A DNA stretch of 64,000 nt, taken from the NCBI RefSeq assembly GCF_014280965.1, contig NZ_JACODZ010000005.1, positions 372,001-436,000 on the forward strand, given 5' to 3'. Position 1 is the first letter of the stretch. Each line of letters starts with the position of its first letter. Shown here piece after piece: positions 28,724 to 37,426 of this stretch. This DNA comes from Echinicola salinicaeni. GTDB taxonomy: Bacteria > Bacteroidota > Bacteroidia > Cytophagales > Cyclobacteriaceae. Position numbers and translations under genes: made by a program. The notes under the pieces are model-generated. The model made no database searches. It saw only the letters and a program-made list of their open reading frames with translations, and was not told where the DNA came from.

Positions 28724-31447
28724 ATGAAAAGTAACCTCTTCATATTATCCCTTTTTACTGTTTTGCTTTTCACAAGCATAGATGTTCTATCATTCCAGAT
28801 AAGCTCGCCACAAAATGACCTTTCCCAAGAAGGAAAAATAGACAGTTTGAACAACTGGGTGGAAAAAAACATTGAAAAAGACATCAATAATGCACTCAGT
28901 AATTCCTTAAATGCACTGGAGCTATCAAAAGGCATTGATTATCCGCTAGGGGAAGCACAGAGCATGATTAACTTGGGATGGATTTATTATAGAATGGATG
29001 ACTATCTTAAAGCGATAGACTTTGCTTTTAAAGGTCATCAAAGTATTATCCCATTGAACAAACCCAATTTGACCATCCGCTCATTTTTTAACATCGGGGC
29101 AATTTATAGTGAAGGAAGTGGTCAACTTGAGTTAGCCTTGGAATATTTTGAGGAAGCTTATGAAAGAAGTGTTGCTGTTGAGGATAGAGCCATGAGCGGC
29201 CGCGCCTTGAACAACCGTGCTTTTATCCTTGCTCAATTGGGAAGATATGATGAGGCATTGGAATTGATTAATCCATTTTTAGCAGACAAAAAAGATGATT
29301 TTCTTGAATCCTATGCCAGAAGAACTCTGGGAGACATTCAAAAAGTACAAGGTGATACAACAGGAGCTATTGATAATTATCTCTCTGCTTATCAAATTCT
29401 GGAAAAAGAACAGTCCTATTCTACGCTCACTAGCTGTATCATAAGACTGGCTGAACTCTACCTTGCTACTGGGCAAAATTACAAGGCAAAATTATACTTG
29501 GACAAAGGTGAAATCATAAGTAAGAACAACCACTTTAGGGAACAGTTTATCACCATAAACCAACTCTATTCTACTTTCTATGAAAACCTAGAGAACTGGA
29601 AAGAAGCTTTATATTACCAGAAAAAATATGCCTCCTTACAGGATAGCATAACTAGTCAAATGAATTCAAAAAACATGGGGCGCATGGAGGCCAAAATTGA
29701 TTTTGATCAAAGACTAAATGCTATTAATACGGAAATGGCCTTAAACGAAAAGCTAATCAATGAAAAACTCCAACAGCAAATATTTAGGCGAAATATATTT
29801 TTAGCCGGTTTTATTATCATGTTGGTATTGGTCACTATTGTGTTATTCACTTCCTATAGGATTCGCAGGTCGAAATATCAGGCAGAATCTGCCAATAGAG
29901 CCAAATCTGATTTTATCTCAAGTATGAGTCATGAAATCAGAACGCCCTTAAATGGCGTAATAGGCTTCTCAGATCTACTTAACTCAACACCCCTTGATGC
30001 CAATCAAAAACAGTATATCACCTTGATCAATCAATCAGCAAAATCCTTGATGGAAATTGTAAATGATATCCTGGATTTTTCAAAAATTGAGGCTGGCAAA
30101 CTGGAAATTGAGCTTTCCCAAACCAATTTATATGATCTGGGTATAGAAACGGTTAACCTAGTTGCGTTTCAAGCACATCAAAGGTCTATTGAATTAATTT
30201 TAGATATCGATGAGCATATCCCAAAATTGGTCTTGGCAGATCAGGTGCGTATCAAGCAAATACTGATCAATTTATTGAGTAATGCCGTAAAGTTCACAAA
30301 TAAGGGAGAAATTATCCTGAAAATTGAGCGATTGGGTGAAGAGCTTGAAAATTTTTCCAAGATCAGGTTCACCGTGAGCGATACCGGAAAAGGAATTGAA
30401 CCTGACAATCAAGAAAAAATCTTCAGTGCATTTACCCAAGAGGATTCATCTACTACAAGAAAATTTGGAGGAACAGGCCTAGGATTAGCAATATGTAAAA
30501 AACTGCTCAATATGATGGGCGGAAAAATTTACCTTAAGAGCGAATTAAATAAAGGAAGTACATTTTGGTTCGATATTAATTTTGAAACACTTGAAGAAAG
30601 ACAAAAAGAACCCGCATTACCAATCGAAAACCTTTATGCGCTAATCATTGAAAAAAATCAAATACATGGAAAAGTAATCCAAGAAAATCTATCTTATCTT
30701 GGTGCTTCTTCCACTCTGGCACTTGACCAAGAAGAAGCTGAAAAACTCCTTCAAAACTCAGCCCCATACAACCTTATTCTGGTCAATCAACACTTGAAAG
30801 ATGGAAATGGTACCCAGTTTATACAAAGACTTAAAACAGAACTGAAGTTAATTTCAAATGAGCCCAAAGTCATCTTGATGCACGATGCCTTTATTCAAAA
30901 TTCCAGCATTCCCGAACATATAGATGCCCTTCTGATAAAACCTTATAAAAAGCCAGATTTCCTTCAGGTTCTTAATAAATTATTTGATCAGGAGGACTCC
31001 AAAGTCTCATTCGATCAAAATATCACTAGTCAAGAAGACTTAGAACAATTGAAAGAAATTTCGCCTTCTATTTTAATCGCTGAGGACAATCAAGTCAATA
31101 TGATCTTAACTAAAAAGTTGCTTCATAATTTTATTCCTAAAGCGGTAATCTTAGAAGCAAAAAATGGTAAAAAGGTTATAGAGGTATATAACGAAAATGA
31201 AGTAGACATAATTTTTATGGATATTCAAATGCCTGTCTTAAATGGATATGAAGCTACTGATGCTATCAGGAAGATAGAATCCAAAACCGGTAAGCATACC
31301 CCTATCATAGCACTGACTGCTGGAATTCTCAACAATGAAAGGCAGAAATGTTTAGAGGCGGGATTGGATGATTATACATCAAAACCAATGAATAAAAAGG
31401 ACATTGGCAAAATACTTCACCAATGGCTACTTGAAAAAATCAGTTGA
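28724..31447 (+). CDS. Hybrid sensor histidine kinase with TPR sensor and pseudo-receiver
   Basis: The 907-residue protein has, in order: a signal peptide (1-24); a periplasmic TPR region (about 40-310); a short coiled segment; one membrane span (357-378); HisKA with phospho-acceptor His403 in MSHEIRTPLNG; HATPase_c (about 505-620, with DTGKGI and FGGTGLGLAI); a first receiver-like domain (about 635-755); and a second receiver (about 780-905) with phospho-acceptor Asp833 in MDIQMPVLNG. In the first receiver-like domain the acceptor position is Asn688 (LILVNQHLKDGNG), so it cannot be phosphorylated. No output domain or response-regulator gene is next to it, so it must pass the signal to a partner elsewhere. 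The signal is unknown. Confidence 0.93.
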   Translation: MKSNLFILSLFTVLLFTSIDVLSFQISSPQNDLSQEGKIDSLNNWVEKNIEKDINNALSNSLNALELSKGIDYPLGEAQSMINLGWIYYRMDDYLKAIDFAFKGHQSIIPLNKPNLTIRSFFNIGAIYSEGSGQLELALEYFEEAYERSVAVEDRAMSGRALNNRAFILAQLGRYDEALELINPFLADKKDDFLESYARRTLGDIQKVQGDTTGAIDNYLSAYQILEKEQSYSTLTSCIIRLAELYLATGQNYKAKLYLDKGEIISKNNHFREQFITINQLYSTFYENLENWKEALYYQKKYASLQDSITSQMNSKNMGRMEAKIDFDQRLNAINTEMALNEKLINEKLQQQIFRRNIFLAGFIIMLVLVTIVLFTSYRIRRSKYQAESANRAKSDFISSMSHEIRTPLNGVIGFSDLLNSTPLDANQKQYITLINQSAKSLMEIVNDILDFSKIEAGKLEIELSQTNLYDLGIETVNLVAFQAHQRSIELILDIDEHIPKLVLADQVRIKQILINLLSNAVKFTNKGEIILKIERLGEELENFSKIRFTVSDTGKGIEPDNQEKIFSAFTQEDSSTTRKFGGTGLGLAICKKLLNMMGGKIYLKSELNKGSTFWFDINFETLEERQKEPALPIENLYALIIEKNQIHGKVIQENLSYLGASSTLALDQEEAEKLLQNSAPYNLILVNQHLKDGNGTQFIQRLKTELKLISNEPKVILMHDAFIQNSSIPEHIDALLIKPYKKPDFLQVLNKLFDQEDSKVSFDQNITSQEDLEQLKEISPSILIAEDNQVNMILTKKLLHNFIPKAVILEAKNGKKVIEVYNENEVDIIFMDIQMPVLNGYEATDAIRKIESKTGKHTPIIALTAGILNNERQKCLEAGLDDYTSKPMNKKDIGKILHQWLLEKIS

Positions 31448-31492
31448 TCATTCACCTAACAAAAACTCATCAGATGAATGACCAAACTACAA

Positions 31493-32032
31493 TTAACTTA
31501 CTTTTTCTATAACCAGATTATGATTGGTATAAATACAAATATCCGCAGCAATATTTAAGCTTTCACGAACCATTTCCTCTGCTGATAAATGTGGGGCAAA
31601 CTTCTTCAAGGCCCTAGCTGCAGACTGAGCATACATACTACCAGAACCAATAGTTGCAACAGATTCATCAGGTTCAATTACATCACCAGTACCTGAGATA
31701 ATCAATACATCATCAGCATCTGCAACGATCATCATTGCTTCTAGTTTACTCAGCATACGATCCGTTCTCCACTCCTTGGCCAACTCCACTGCCGCCCTTT
31801 TCATATTATTCCCAAAAGCTCCCAATTTCTCTTCAAACTTTTCCAAAAGTGTAAAAGCATCTGCAGTAGAACCAGCAAAGCCCGTAACAATTTTACCATC
31901 CTGAAGCTTTCTCACCTTTTTGACACTGCTCTTGGCGATGGTATTACCTAAAGTAGCCTGACCATCAGCTCCAATAACCACTTCTCCATTATGCTTAATC
32001 GCCACTACTGTGGTTGATCTTAATTTCTCCAT
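31493..32032 (-). CDS. hslV: ATP-dependent protease subunit HslV
   Basis: The 179-residue protein is a proteasome-type beta subunit. The self-processed N-terminal Thr follows MEKLRS (mature start [10 protein letters not shown]), and GADGQATLG and [10 protein letters not shown] are typical HslV sequences. HslV forms the proteolytic double ring that works with the HslU unfoldase in the cytoplasm. No hslU lies in the window, so the partner gene must be elsewhere. The gene converges on the hybrid kinase gene with a 45-base gap. Confidence 0.95.
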   Translation of the reverse strand: MEKLRSTTVVAIKHNGEVVIGADGQATLGNTIAKSSVKKVRKLQDGKIVTGFAGSTADAFTLLEKFEEKLGAFGNNMKRAAVELAKEWRTDRMLSKLEAMMIVADADDVLIISGTGDVIEPDESVATIGSGSMYAQSAARALKKFAPHLSAEEMVRESLNIAADICIYTNHNLVIEKVS

Positions 32033-32081
32033 AGCGTATTAAAATGTTTGCTTGCCAAATCGACAAAAACCATACTAAAAG

Positions 32082-32119
32082 AAAAAGTCCTGTCAGGAAA
32101 ATACCAAACAGGACTTTTT
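32082..32119 (-). terminator. Terminator of the pyruvate dehydrogenase E2 gene
   Basis: Perfect 12-bp arms (32082-32093 and 32108-32119), 14-nt loop, with T-rich sequence following on the minus strand. It lies between the E2 stop and hslV. Confidence 0.75.
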
Positions 32120-32163
32120 GACATATTTTGTTCCCCTTAGCTCATAGCTTTAGGGAGTTTTCA

Positions 32164-33828
32164 TTAAATCAAAATTCTAACAGGATCTTCCAGTAGTCCT
32201 TTCAAGGTTTTCAGGAATGCAGAACCGACAGCGCCATCCACTACCCTATGGTCACAAGAAAGGGTCACTTTCATCACATTCCCAACCTGCATCTGACCAT
32301 TTTTAACGACAACGGTTTCCTTGATGCCACCTACCGCAAGGATACATGCATCTGGTGGATTTACAATTGCAGTAAATTCTTCGATACCAAACATTCCCAA
32401 GTTAGAAATGGTGAAGGTATTTCCTTCCCAATCCTTAGGCTGCAATTCTTTATTTTTTGCTTTCCCACCCAAAGATTTAGCTTCTTGTGAAATCTGAGAA
32501 AGGGTCTTTCCATCAGCAAATCTAATCACTGGTACCAAAAGGCCTTCTTCCACAGCCACAGCCATACCTATATGGACATGGTCATTGTATCTGATTTTAT
32601 CTCCCAACCAACTAGAGTTAACCTTTGGATGTTGACGAAGTGCTGCAGCCGTAGCTTTGATCACCATATCATTAAAGGAAATCTTCACTGGAGCGATTTC
32701 GTTCATGCTCTTACGTGCTTCGATTGCCTTATCCATGTTGATTTCCATGGTCAAATAGAAGTGCGGAGCTGAGAACTTACTCTCTGCCAATCGCTTGGCA
32801 ATGGTCTTTCTCATTTGGGAAACCTTCTCCTCAGTAAAAGACTCCTGGCCAATTGCTGCAGTTCCAGCAGCTGGTGCTGCAGTGGCTGAAGCAGCTTGTA
32901 CAGATGCTGGATCAAAGTTCTCTACATCCCTTTTGATTATTCTTCCACCTTCTCCTGAACCTGAGATCAAGGAAATCTGAACACCTTTTTCTTCAGCCAT
33001 CTTTTTGGCTAAAGGAGAAGCTTTTACCCTTCCATTATCAGTTGTATTGCTACCAGTGCTCGTAGCTGCTTTTGGAGCTTCAGCTTTTTCGGCAGGCTTT
33101 GATGCTGCTTTTGGAGCTTCCTCCTTCTTTTCTTCTTTAGGAGCTGGTTTTTCTTGGGCTGGAGCAGACTGTTGTGCATGAGCTTTCAACAATGTTTCAT
33201 AATCCGCACCTTTCTCACCAATTACAGCGATCACTCCATCAATTTCCACACTATCACCTTCCTGAACACCAATATGCAATAATACACCATCGTCGTATGA
33301 CTCAAGCTCCATCGTTGCCTTATCGGTTTCTACCTCTGCAAGGATATCACCAGATTTCACTTCATCTCCTTCTTTCTTCAACCAAGCAGCAATGGTTCCC
33401 TCTTGCATGGTATCACTCATTTTAGGCATGGTGATCAGGGTAGCATTGATTCCTGAAGTATCTATTTCTTCCGTTGATTCAGAAGCAGCTTCAGCAGCTG
33501 GCTCCTCTTTGGTTTCTTCTTTAGCTGAATCTGAGGTAGTAGTTCCTCCACCACCTTCAATATCTTTCAAAAGATTGTCGATATTCTCCCCTTTTTCACC
33601 TATGATGGCAATCACTCCATTAACAGGCACTGCATCTTTTTCTTCAACACCAATATGCAACAATACTCCCTCATCATAAGACTCCAGCTCCATAGTCGCT
33701 TTATCAGTTTCTACTTCAGCGAGAATATCTCCAGCTTTTACTTCGTCTCCTACTTTCTTTAACCAAGCAGCGATTACACCTTCTTCCATGGTGTCGCTCA
33801 TTTTGGGCATTCTTATTACTTCGGCCAT
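32164..33828 (-). CDS. Pyruvate dehydrogenase complex E2 (dihydrolipoamide acetyltransferase)
   Basis: The 554-residue protein has two N-terminal lipoyl domains with the lipoylated Lys43 and Lys170, each in ETDKATMELESYD; Ala/Pro/Glu/Lys-rich linkers; a peripheral-subunit-binding domain (about 268-305); and the catalytic domain ending in SCDHRVVDGAVGS with His527 and Asp531. It transfers the acetyl group from lipoamide to CoA in the cytoplasmic pyruvate dehydrogenase core. The two lipoyl domains are also clear repeats at DNA level (about 33230-33430 and 33600-33810). A good promoter lies just upstream. E1 and E3 genes are not in the window. Confidence 0.95.
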   Translation of the reverse strand: MAEVIRMPKMSDTMEEGVIAAWLKKVGDEVKAGDILAEVETDKATMELESYDEGVLLHIGVEEKDAVPVNGVIAIIGEKGENIDNLLKDIEGGGGTTTSDSAKEETKEEPAAEAASESTEEIDTSGINATLITMPKMSDTMQEGTIAAWLKKEGDEVKSGDILAEVETDKATMELESYDDGVLLHIGVQEGDSVEIDGVIAVIGEKGADYETLLKAHAQQSAPAQEKPAPKEEKKEEAPKAASKPAEKAEAPKAATSTGSNTTDNGRVKASPLAKKMAEEKGVQISLISGSGEGGRIIKRDVENFDPASVQAASATAAPAAGTAAIGQESFTEEKVSQMRKTIAKRLAESKFSAPHFYLTMEINMDKAIEARKSMNEIAPVKISFNDMVIKATAAALRQHPKVNSSWLGDKIRYNDHVHIGMAVAVEEGLLVPVIRFADGKTLSQISQEAKSLGGKAKNKELQPKDWEGNTFTISNLGMFGIEEFTAIVNPPDACILAVGGIKETVVVKNGQMQVGNVMKVTLSCDHRVVDGAVGSAFLKTLKGLLEDPVRILI

Positions 33829-33863
33829 AAGTTATCTATATCGAATTCAATTTTTCAGCAAGT

Positions 33864-33895
33864 CAAAAATAGTTCTTAAAATATCCATATTCAAA
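33864..33895 (-). promoter_or_regulatory. Bacteroidota-type promoter of the E2 gene
   Basis: On the minus strand a -33 TTTG (33892-33895), a 20-base spacer and a -7 box TATTTTTG (33864-33871) match the TTTG/TAnnTTTG consensus. The expected start of transcription is about 30 bases before the E2 ATG. Confidence 0.65.
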
Positions 33896-33952
33896 TTTAA
33901 TAATAGTAATTTCAATATCATTAAGTAGGAAAACGAATCTCTCAGTTAAAAA

Positions 33953-34912
33953 ATGCCATTAATTAAAAATACCAGTTACAGCGGCCCAGCAATATTATTT
34001 AACGGTCATTTGCAAACGATCATCCCAGGACTTTTCAGAAAACCGCTTCTATTACCCTTTGAAAGACAAAGAATTACTACAGATGACGGGGATTTTCTTG
34101 ACCTGGACTTATTAAAAAATGGCGCCAATAAAATAGTGATTATTACTCATGGATTGGAAGGTGACAGCAGGAGACCATATATGTCCGGTATGGCCAAACA
34201 TTTTTTTCAACATGGTTATGATGTACTCACCTGGAACTTTAGGGGATGTAGTGGGGAGCTTAACAACAAACCTTTTTTTTATCACTCGGGAGCTACCTAT
34301 GACCTGGATGAAGTCATCAAATATATAGAAAAAGATTATCAGGAAATTTTCCTAATAGGCTTTAGCCTAGGAGGCAACCTCACCTTAAAATACTTGGGAG
34401 AGCCAATAGAGCGACTCAATAAAATCAAAAAAGCCGTCGCCATTTCCGTTCCTCTTCACTTAAAAAGCAGCTGTATAAAAATATCTACGGGAGAAAACAT
34501 CATCTATTCAAATAGATTCCTCAGGACACTCAAGCAAAAGGTGCGATTAAAATCCCAAGTATTTCCCGAATCCATAGATATTTCCAATTTGGACAACATC
34601 AAAACCCTGCATGAATTTGACGATAAATACACTGGTCCCATGCATGGCTTCAATGATGCAAACCACTACTATGATAAATGCTCTTCCCTGTACTTTTTGG
34701 AAGGAATTCAAATCCCTACACTCATCCTAAATGCCCAAAACGATCCATTCCTGAGCACAAAATGCTTCCCTTTTGAATTAGGTCATTCATTGGAACAAAT
34801 CTATATGGAATTCCCTGAAGTTGGGGGACATGTAGGCTTCAGCCCAAGAAAAAGAAAAGAAATATATTGGTCTGAAAAAAGAGCATTTGAATTTATCAGT
34901 TCGGATGATTAA
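33953..34912 (+). CDS. YheT-family alpha/beta hydrolase
   Basis: The 319-residue protein has the alpha/beta-hydrolase elements of the YheT/EMB8 group: the oxyanion region ITHGLEGDSRRPYM, WNFRGCSGE, the nucleophile elbow GFSLGG with Ser138, an Asp in NAQNDPFLS and a His in VGGHVGFSPR. Members are esterases of uncertain natural substrate. The gene diverges from the E2 gene and lies 26 bases upstream of an SRAP gene, probably on the same transcript. Confidence 0.9.
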   Translation: MPLIKNTSYSGPAILFNGHLQTIIPGLFRKPLLLPFERQRITTDDGDFLDLDLLKNGANKIVIITHGLEGDSRRPYMSGMAKHFFQHGYDVLTWNFRGCSGELNNKPFFYHSGATYDLDEVIKYIEKDYQEIFLIGFSLGGNLTLKYLGEPIERLNKIKKAVAISVPLHLKSSCIKISTGENIIYSNRFLRTLKQKVRLKSQVFPESIDISNLDNIKTLHEFDDKYTGPMHGFNDANHYYDKCSSLYFLEGIQIPTLILNAQNDPFLSTKCFPFELGHSLEQIYMEFPEVGGHVGFSPRKRKEIYWSEKRAFEFISSDD

Positions 34913-34938
34913 TTTACAACAACTTATGGACCAAAATT

Positions 34939-35637
34939 ATGTGTGAAAGATATTCCTTAGGCAAGACCCAACAGGATCTTGAGTCGCGGTATGAAGCAGA
35001 ATTACTGGATGAATTTCATCCAAGATACAATATAGCTCCAACACAACTACTCCCTGTCATTACTTCAGACAGCCCTAAGGGCTTTTCTCATTTTTATTGG
35101 GGAATCACTCCTGATTTTGCCAAAAACAAGCCTGTTTCTCCAAAGTTCATAAATGCACCTTCAGAAACAGCTCCCACCAAAGCTTCCACAAAATCGGCCT
35201 TTCAGAAAAGACGCTGCATCATCCCTGCTGATGGCTATTATTCCTGGAAAAGAGTGGGAAAAAAAACAAAAATCCCCCATCGTTTCACCCTAGAAGACAA
35301 TTCCTTATTTTCATTTGCTGGAATCTGGGAAGAATTCGAAAATGATAAAGGAGGCACTAACCACACATTTTTGATACTTACAGTGCCCGCTAATAAAATC
35401 AACAAGGAGTTTGGGGATCGGATGCCGGTAATTTTCACTAAGGATCAAGAAAAAATCTGGCTGGACAAATACAGTTCATTAGACCAACTTACGGAAACAC
35501 TGCTTCCCTACCCTACGGAACAAATGCTGACCTACCCTGTTTCGCCAGCAGTAAACCAAATCAGTGTTGATGCTGAATACCTTATTAAAAGGACCAGCCC
35601 AATGGACCAGTTTGGCAACTATACACTCTTTGGATAA
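34939..35637 (+). CDS. SRAP (YedK/HMCES) family protein with altered active site
   Basis: The 232-residue protein is a full-length SRAP domain. It starts MCERYS, leaving the catalytic Cys2 at the N-terminus after Met removal, and keeps RYNIAPTQ, the Asn of the NAR motif (Asn72) and DRMPVIF. SRAP proteins form a thiazolidine cross-link with abasic sites in single-stranded DNA and shield them. Three other active-site residues of the family are changed: the Arg of NAR is Pro74, the Glu of the FYEW motif is Ser102 (ADGYYSW), and the His of HDRMP is Gly159 (FGDRMP). The frame is intact, so this is a divergent member and not a pseudogene. It may bind or cross-link DNA without the release activity. 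Confidence 0.9.
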   Translation: MCERYSLGKTQQDLESRYEAELLDEFHPRYNIAPTQLLPVITSDSPKGFSHFYWGITPDFAKNKPVSPKFINAPSETAPTKASTKSAFQKRRCIIPADGYYSWKRVGKKTKIPHRFTLEDNSLFSFAGIWEEFENDKGGTNHTFLILTVPANKINKEFGDRMPVIFTKDQEKIWLDKYSSLDQLTETLLPYPTEQMLTYPVSPAVNQISVDAEYLIKRTSPMDQFGNYTLFG

Positions 35638-35651
35638 ATCACCTTTTCTCT

Positions 35652-35748
35652 TTTGAACAAGGCACTTCCTGTGTATTTTTGTTCAAAGAATGCAATTTTG
35701 CAACCCTATAGCCTTCAAATCAGTTAGATTTTGAAGGATATTTATCCT
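35652..35748 (+). promoter_or_regulatory. Stacked hairpins in the SRAP-fabH gap
   Basis: Three inverted repeats lie upstream of fabH: arms 35652-35660/35679-35687 (9 bp), 35712-35719/35730-35737 (8 bp) and 35735-35740/35743-35748 (6 bp). The second and third share bases 35735-35737, so they exclude each other in RNA. The first may end the SRAP transcript; the others may be a leader element of fabH. Function is inferred. Confidence 0.35.
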
Positions 35749-35766
35749 ACCATTAATTAAGCTTTT

Positions 35767-36765
35767 ATGAAAAAATCCAAAATAGCAGGTGTTGGGCATT
35801 ATGTGCCTGACAATATTGTCACCAATGATGATCTTACTAAAATCATGGACACCAGTGATGAATGGATCATTGAACGTACAGGAATAAAGCAGAGGAGATG
35901 GTTTACCCCCGGCGTGGACACTGTTGCAAATATGTCTGCTAAAGCTTCTAAAATGGCTGTTGAAAGAGCGGGAATAGCCATGGAGGATATTGACTTCATT
36001 ATCTTTGCCACAAGTACACCCGATTATTTTGCCCCTGGAAATGGTGTTTTGGTCCAAAGAGAATTGGGACTTCAGGGAATTGGAGCATTGGATATCAGAA
36101 ATGCTTGCTCAGGCTTTCTTTATGGCTTGTCTGTTGCAGATCAGTTTATCAAAACAGGCATGTACAAAAATATCCTTCTTATAGGAGCTGAAATTCAATC
36201 CAGCGCTTTGGACAAAAGTACAGCAGGCCGGTCCAATGCAGTCATTTTTGCTGATGGTGCCGGCGCAGCCGTGATACAGGTTACCGATCAACCTCAATCA
36301 GGAATACTATCTACCCACCTACACGCAGATGGTGATTATGCTGAAGAGCTTTATCTTAAAGATCCTGGTAGCAGTAGAGAAATTAGACTTTCCCCAGAAA
36401 TCATCAATGACCCTAGTTTCCGCATGCAAATGAATGGAAATGTAGTTTTTAAACATGCGGTCGTTCGATTCCAAGAAGTTATTAACGAGGCCCTAGACGC
36501 CAATGGAAAGACCAAAAACGATATTGATTTATTGGTTCCTCACCAGGCCAACTTAAGAATCAGTCAATATATTCAACAGAAATTTCACTTACCTGACGAG
36601 AAAGTTTTTAATAATATCATGCATTATGGAAACACTACGGCAGCAACCATTCCGCTAGCCCTAAGTGAAGCTTGGGAACAAGGCAAAATTAAAGATGGAG
36701 ACCTTATTTGTCTTGCTGCCTTTGGAAGTGGCTTTTCATGGGCCTCTGCACTATTAAATTGGTAA
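35767..36765 (+). CDS. fabH: 3-oxoacyl-ACP synthase III (FabH)
   Basis: The 332-residue protein has the KAS III triad: Cys114 in RNACSGFLYG, His259 in VPHQANLRIS and Asn289 in HYGNTTAATIP. It starts fatty-acid synthesis by condensing acetyl-CoA (or a branched acyl-CoA) with malonyl-ACP in the cytoplasm. ERTGIKQRRW and GAGAAVI are typical of the family. It is followed after 6 bases by a gene of unknown function. The usual fatty-acid genes (plsX, fabD) are not adjacent, so this may be one of several FabH paralogues. Confidence 0.93.
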   Translation: MKKSKIAGVGHYVPDNIVTNDDLTKIMDTSDEWIIERTGIKQRRWFTPGVDTVANMSAKASKMAVERAGIAMEDIDFIIFATSTPDYFAPGNGVLVQRELGLQGIGALDIRNACSGFLYGLSVADQFIKTGMYKNILLIGAEIQSSALDKSTAGRSNAVIFADGAGAAVIQVTDQPQSGILSTHLHADGDYAEELYLKDPGSSREIRLSPEIINDPSFRMQMNGNVVFKHAVVRFQEVINEALDANGKTKNDIDLLVPHQANLRISQYIQQKFHLPDEKVFNNIMHYGNTTAATIPLALSEAWEQGKIKDGDLICLAAFGSGFSWASALLNW

Positions 36766-36771
36766 TCTGTT

Positions 36772-37338
36772 ATGGAGGAAATCAATATTGAATTATTAGA
36801 AAATCAATCCCTTCAAAATCAAATCCATCTACTAAAAGAACAATTTATTGGTCTATTCACTTCAGTAGCCAATCAAATTCCTGATGCGGAACTCACTTTA
36901 TTACATCCTCATCATAAGGGAAAAAAAATCAGCAAGGGCAATGAACTCCAACATTGCCCCTATCAAGTACTGGATATAGTCAGGGACTTTGATAAAAAAA
37001 GCGGATTCAATATCAGGTTGCTCAATTGGTGGGGACATGGGCTTTATATTTTCATTTATCATGGCGCTGAAAAAATTCCAACATCAGATCAATACCATTC
37101 CTATTTATCCAATGCTTATAATATCAGCCTTACTGGCTCTCCATGGGATTATAAAGGAATGATCATCCACCAGATGCAAACCAATGAAGTTCCCTTCGAA
37201 GGGATTCCTACACATATCAATAAACTAAAGCATCTGCAGTTGATAAAAAAAATAGCTTACAAAGCTACCATAGAGGAATTAGAAAAAACAATAATGAAGG
37301 AATGGAGGACAATAAAGAAGTTTAAGGGTGGTGAATGA
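36772..37338 (+). CDS. Conserved hypothetical protein
   Basis: The 188-residue protein has no signal peptide or membrane segment. Notable stretches are KGNELQHCPYQVLDIVRDFD, IRLLNWWGHGLYIFIYHGA and SPWDYKGMIIHQ. The aromatic and His-rich core looks like a conserved enzyme-like or binding domain seen in other Cytophagales, but I recognise no family with a known function. It begins 6 bases after fabH and is almost certainly on the same transcript, which hints at a link to lipid synthesis but does not prove it. Confidence 0.75.
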   Translation: MEEINIELLENQSLQNQIHLLKEQFIGLFTSVANQIPDAELTLLHPHHKGKKISKGNELQHCPYQVLDIVRDFDKKSGFNIRLLNWWGHGLYIFIYHGAEKIPTSDQYHSYLSNAYNISLTGSPWDYKGMIIHQMQTNEVPFEGIPTHINKLKHLQLIKKIAYKATIEELEKTIMKEWRTIKKFKGGE

Positions 37339-37426
37339 TTTTATGAGAATAAATGATAATTTAGGAAAAGAATATAAATAAAATCTGATCTACTTACAGA
37401 CAGTTGAAAGAAATCAAGAAAAACCA

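Noticed and set aside
33230-33810. Long direct repeat as a mobile or recombination element
   Set aside because: It is explained by the two homologous lipoyl domains of the pyruvate dehydrogenase E2 protein.
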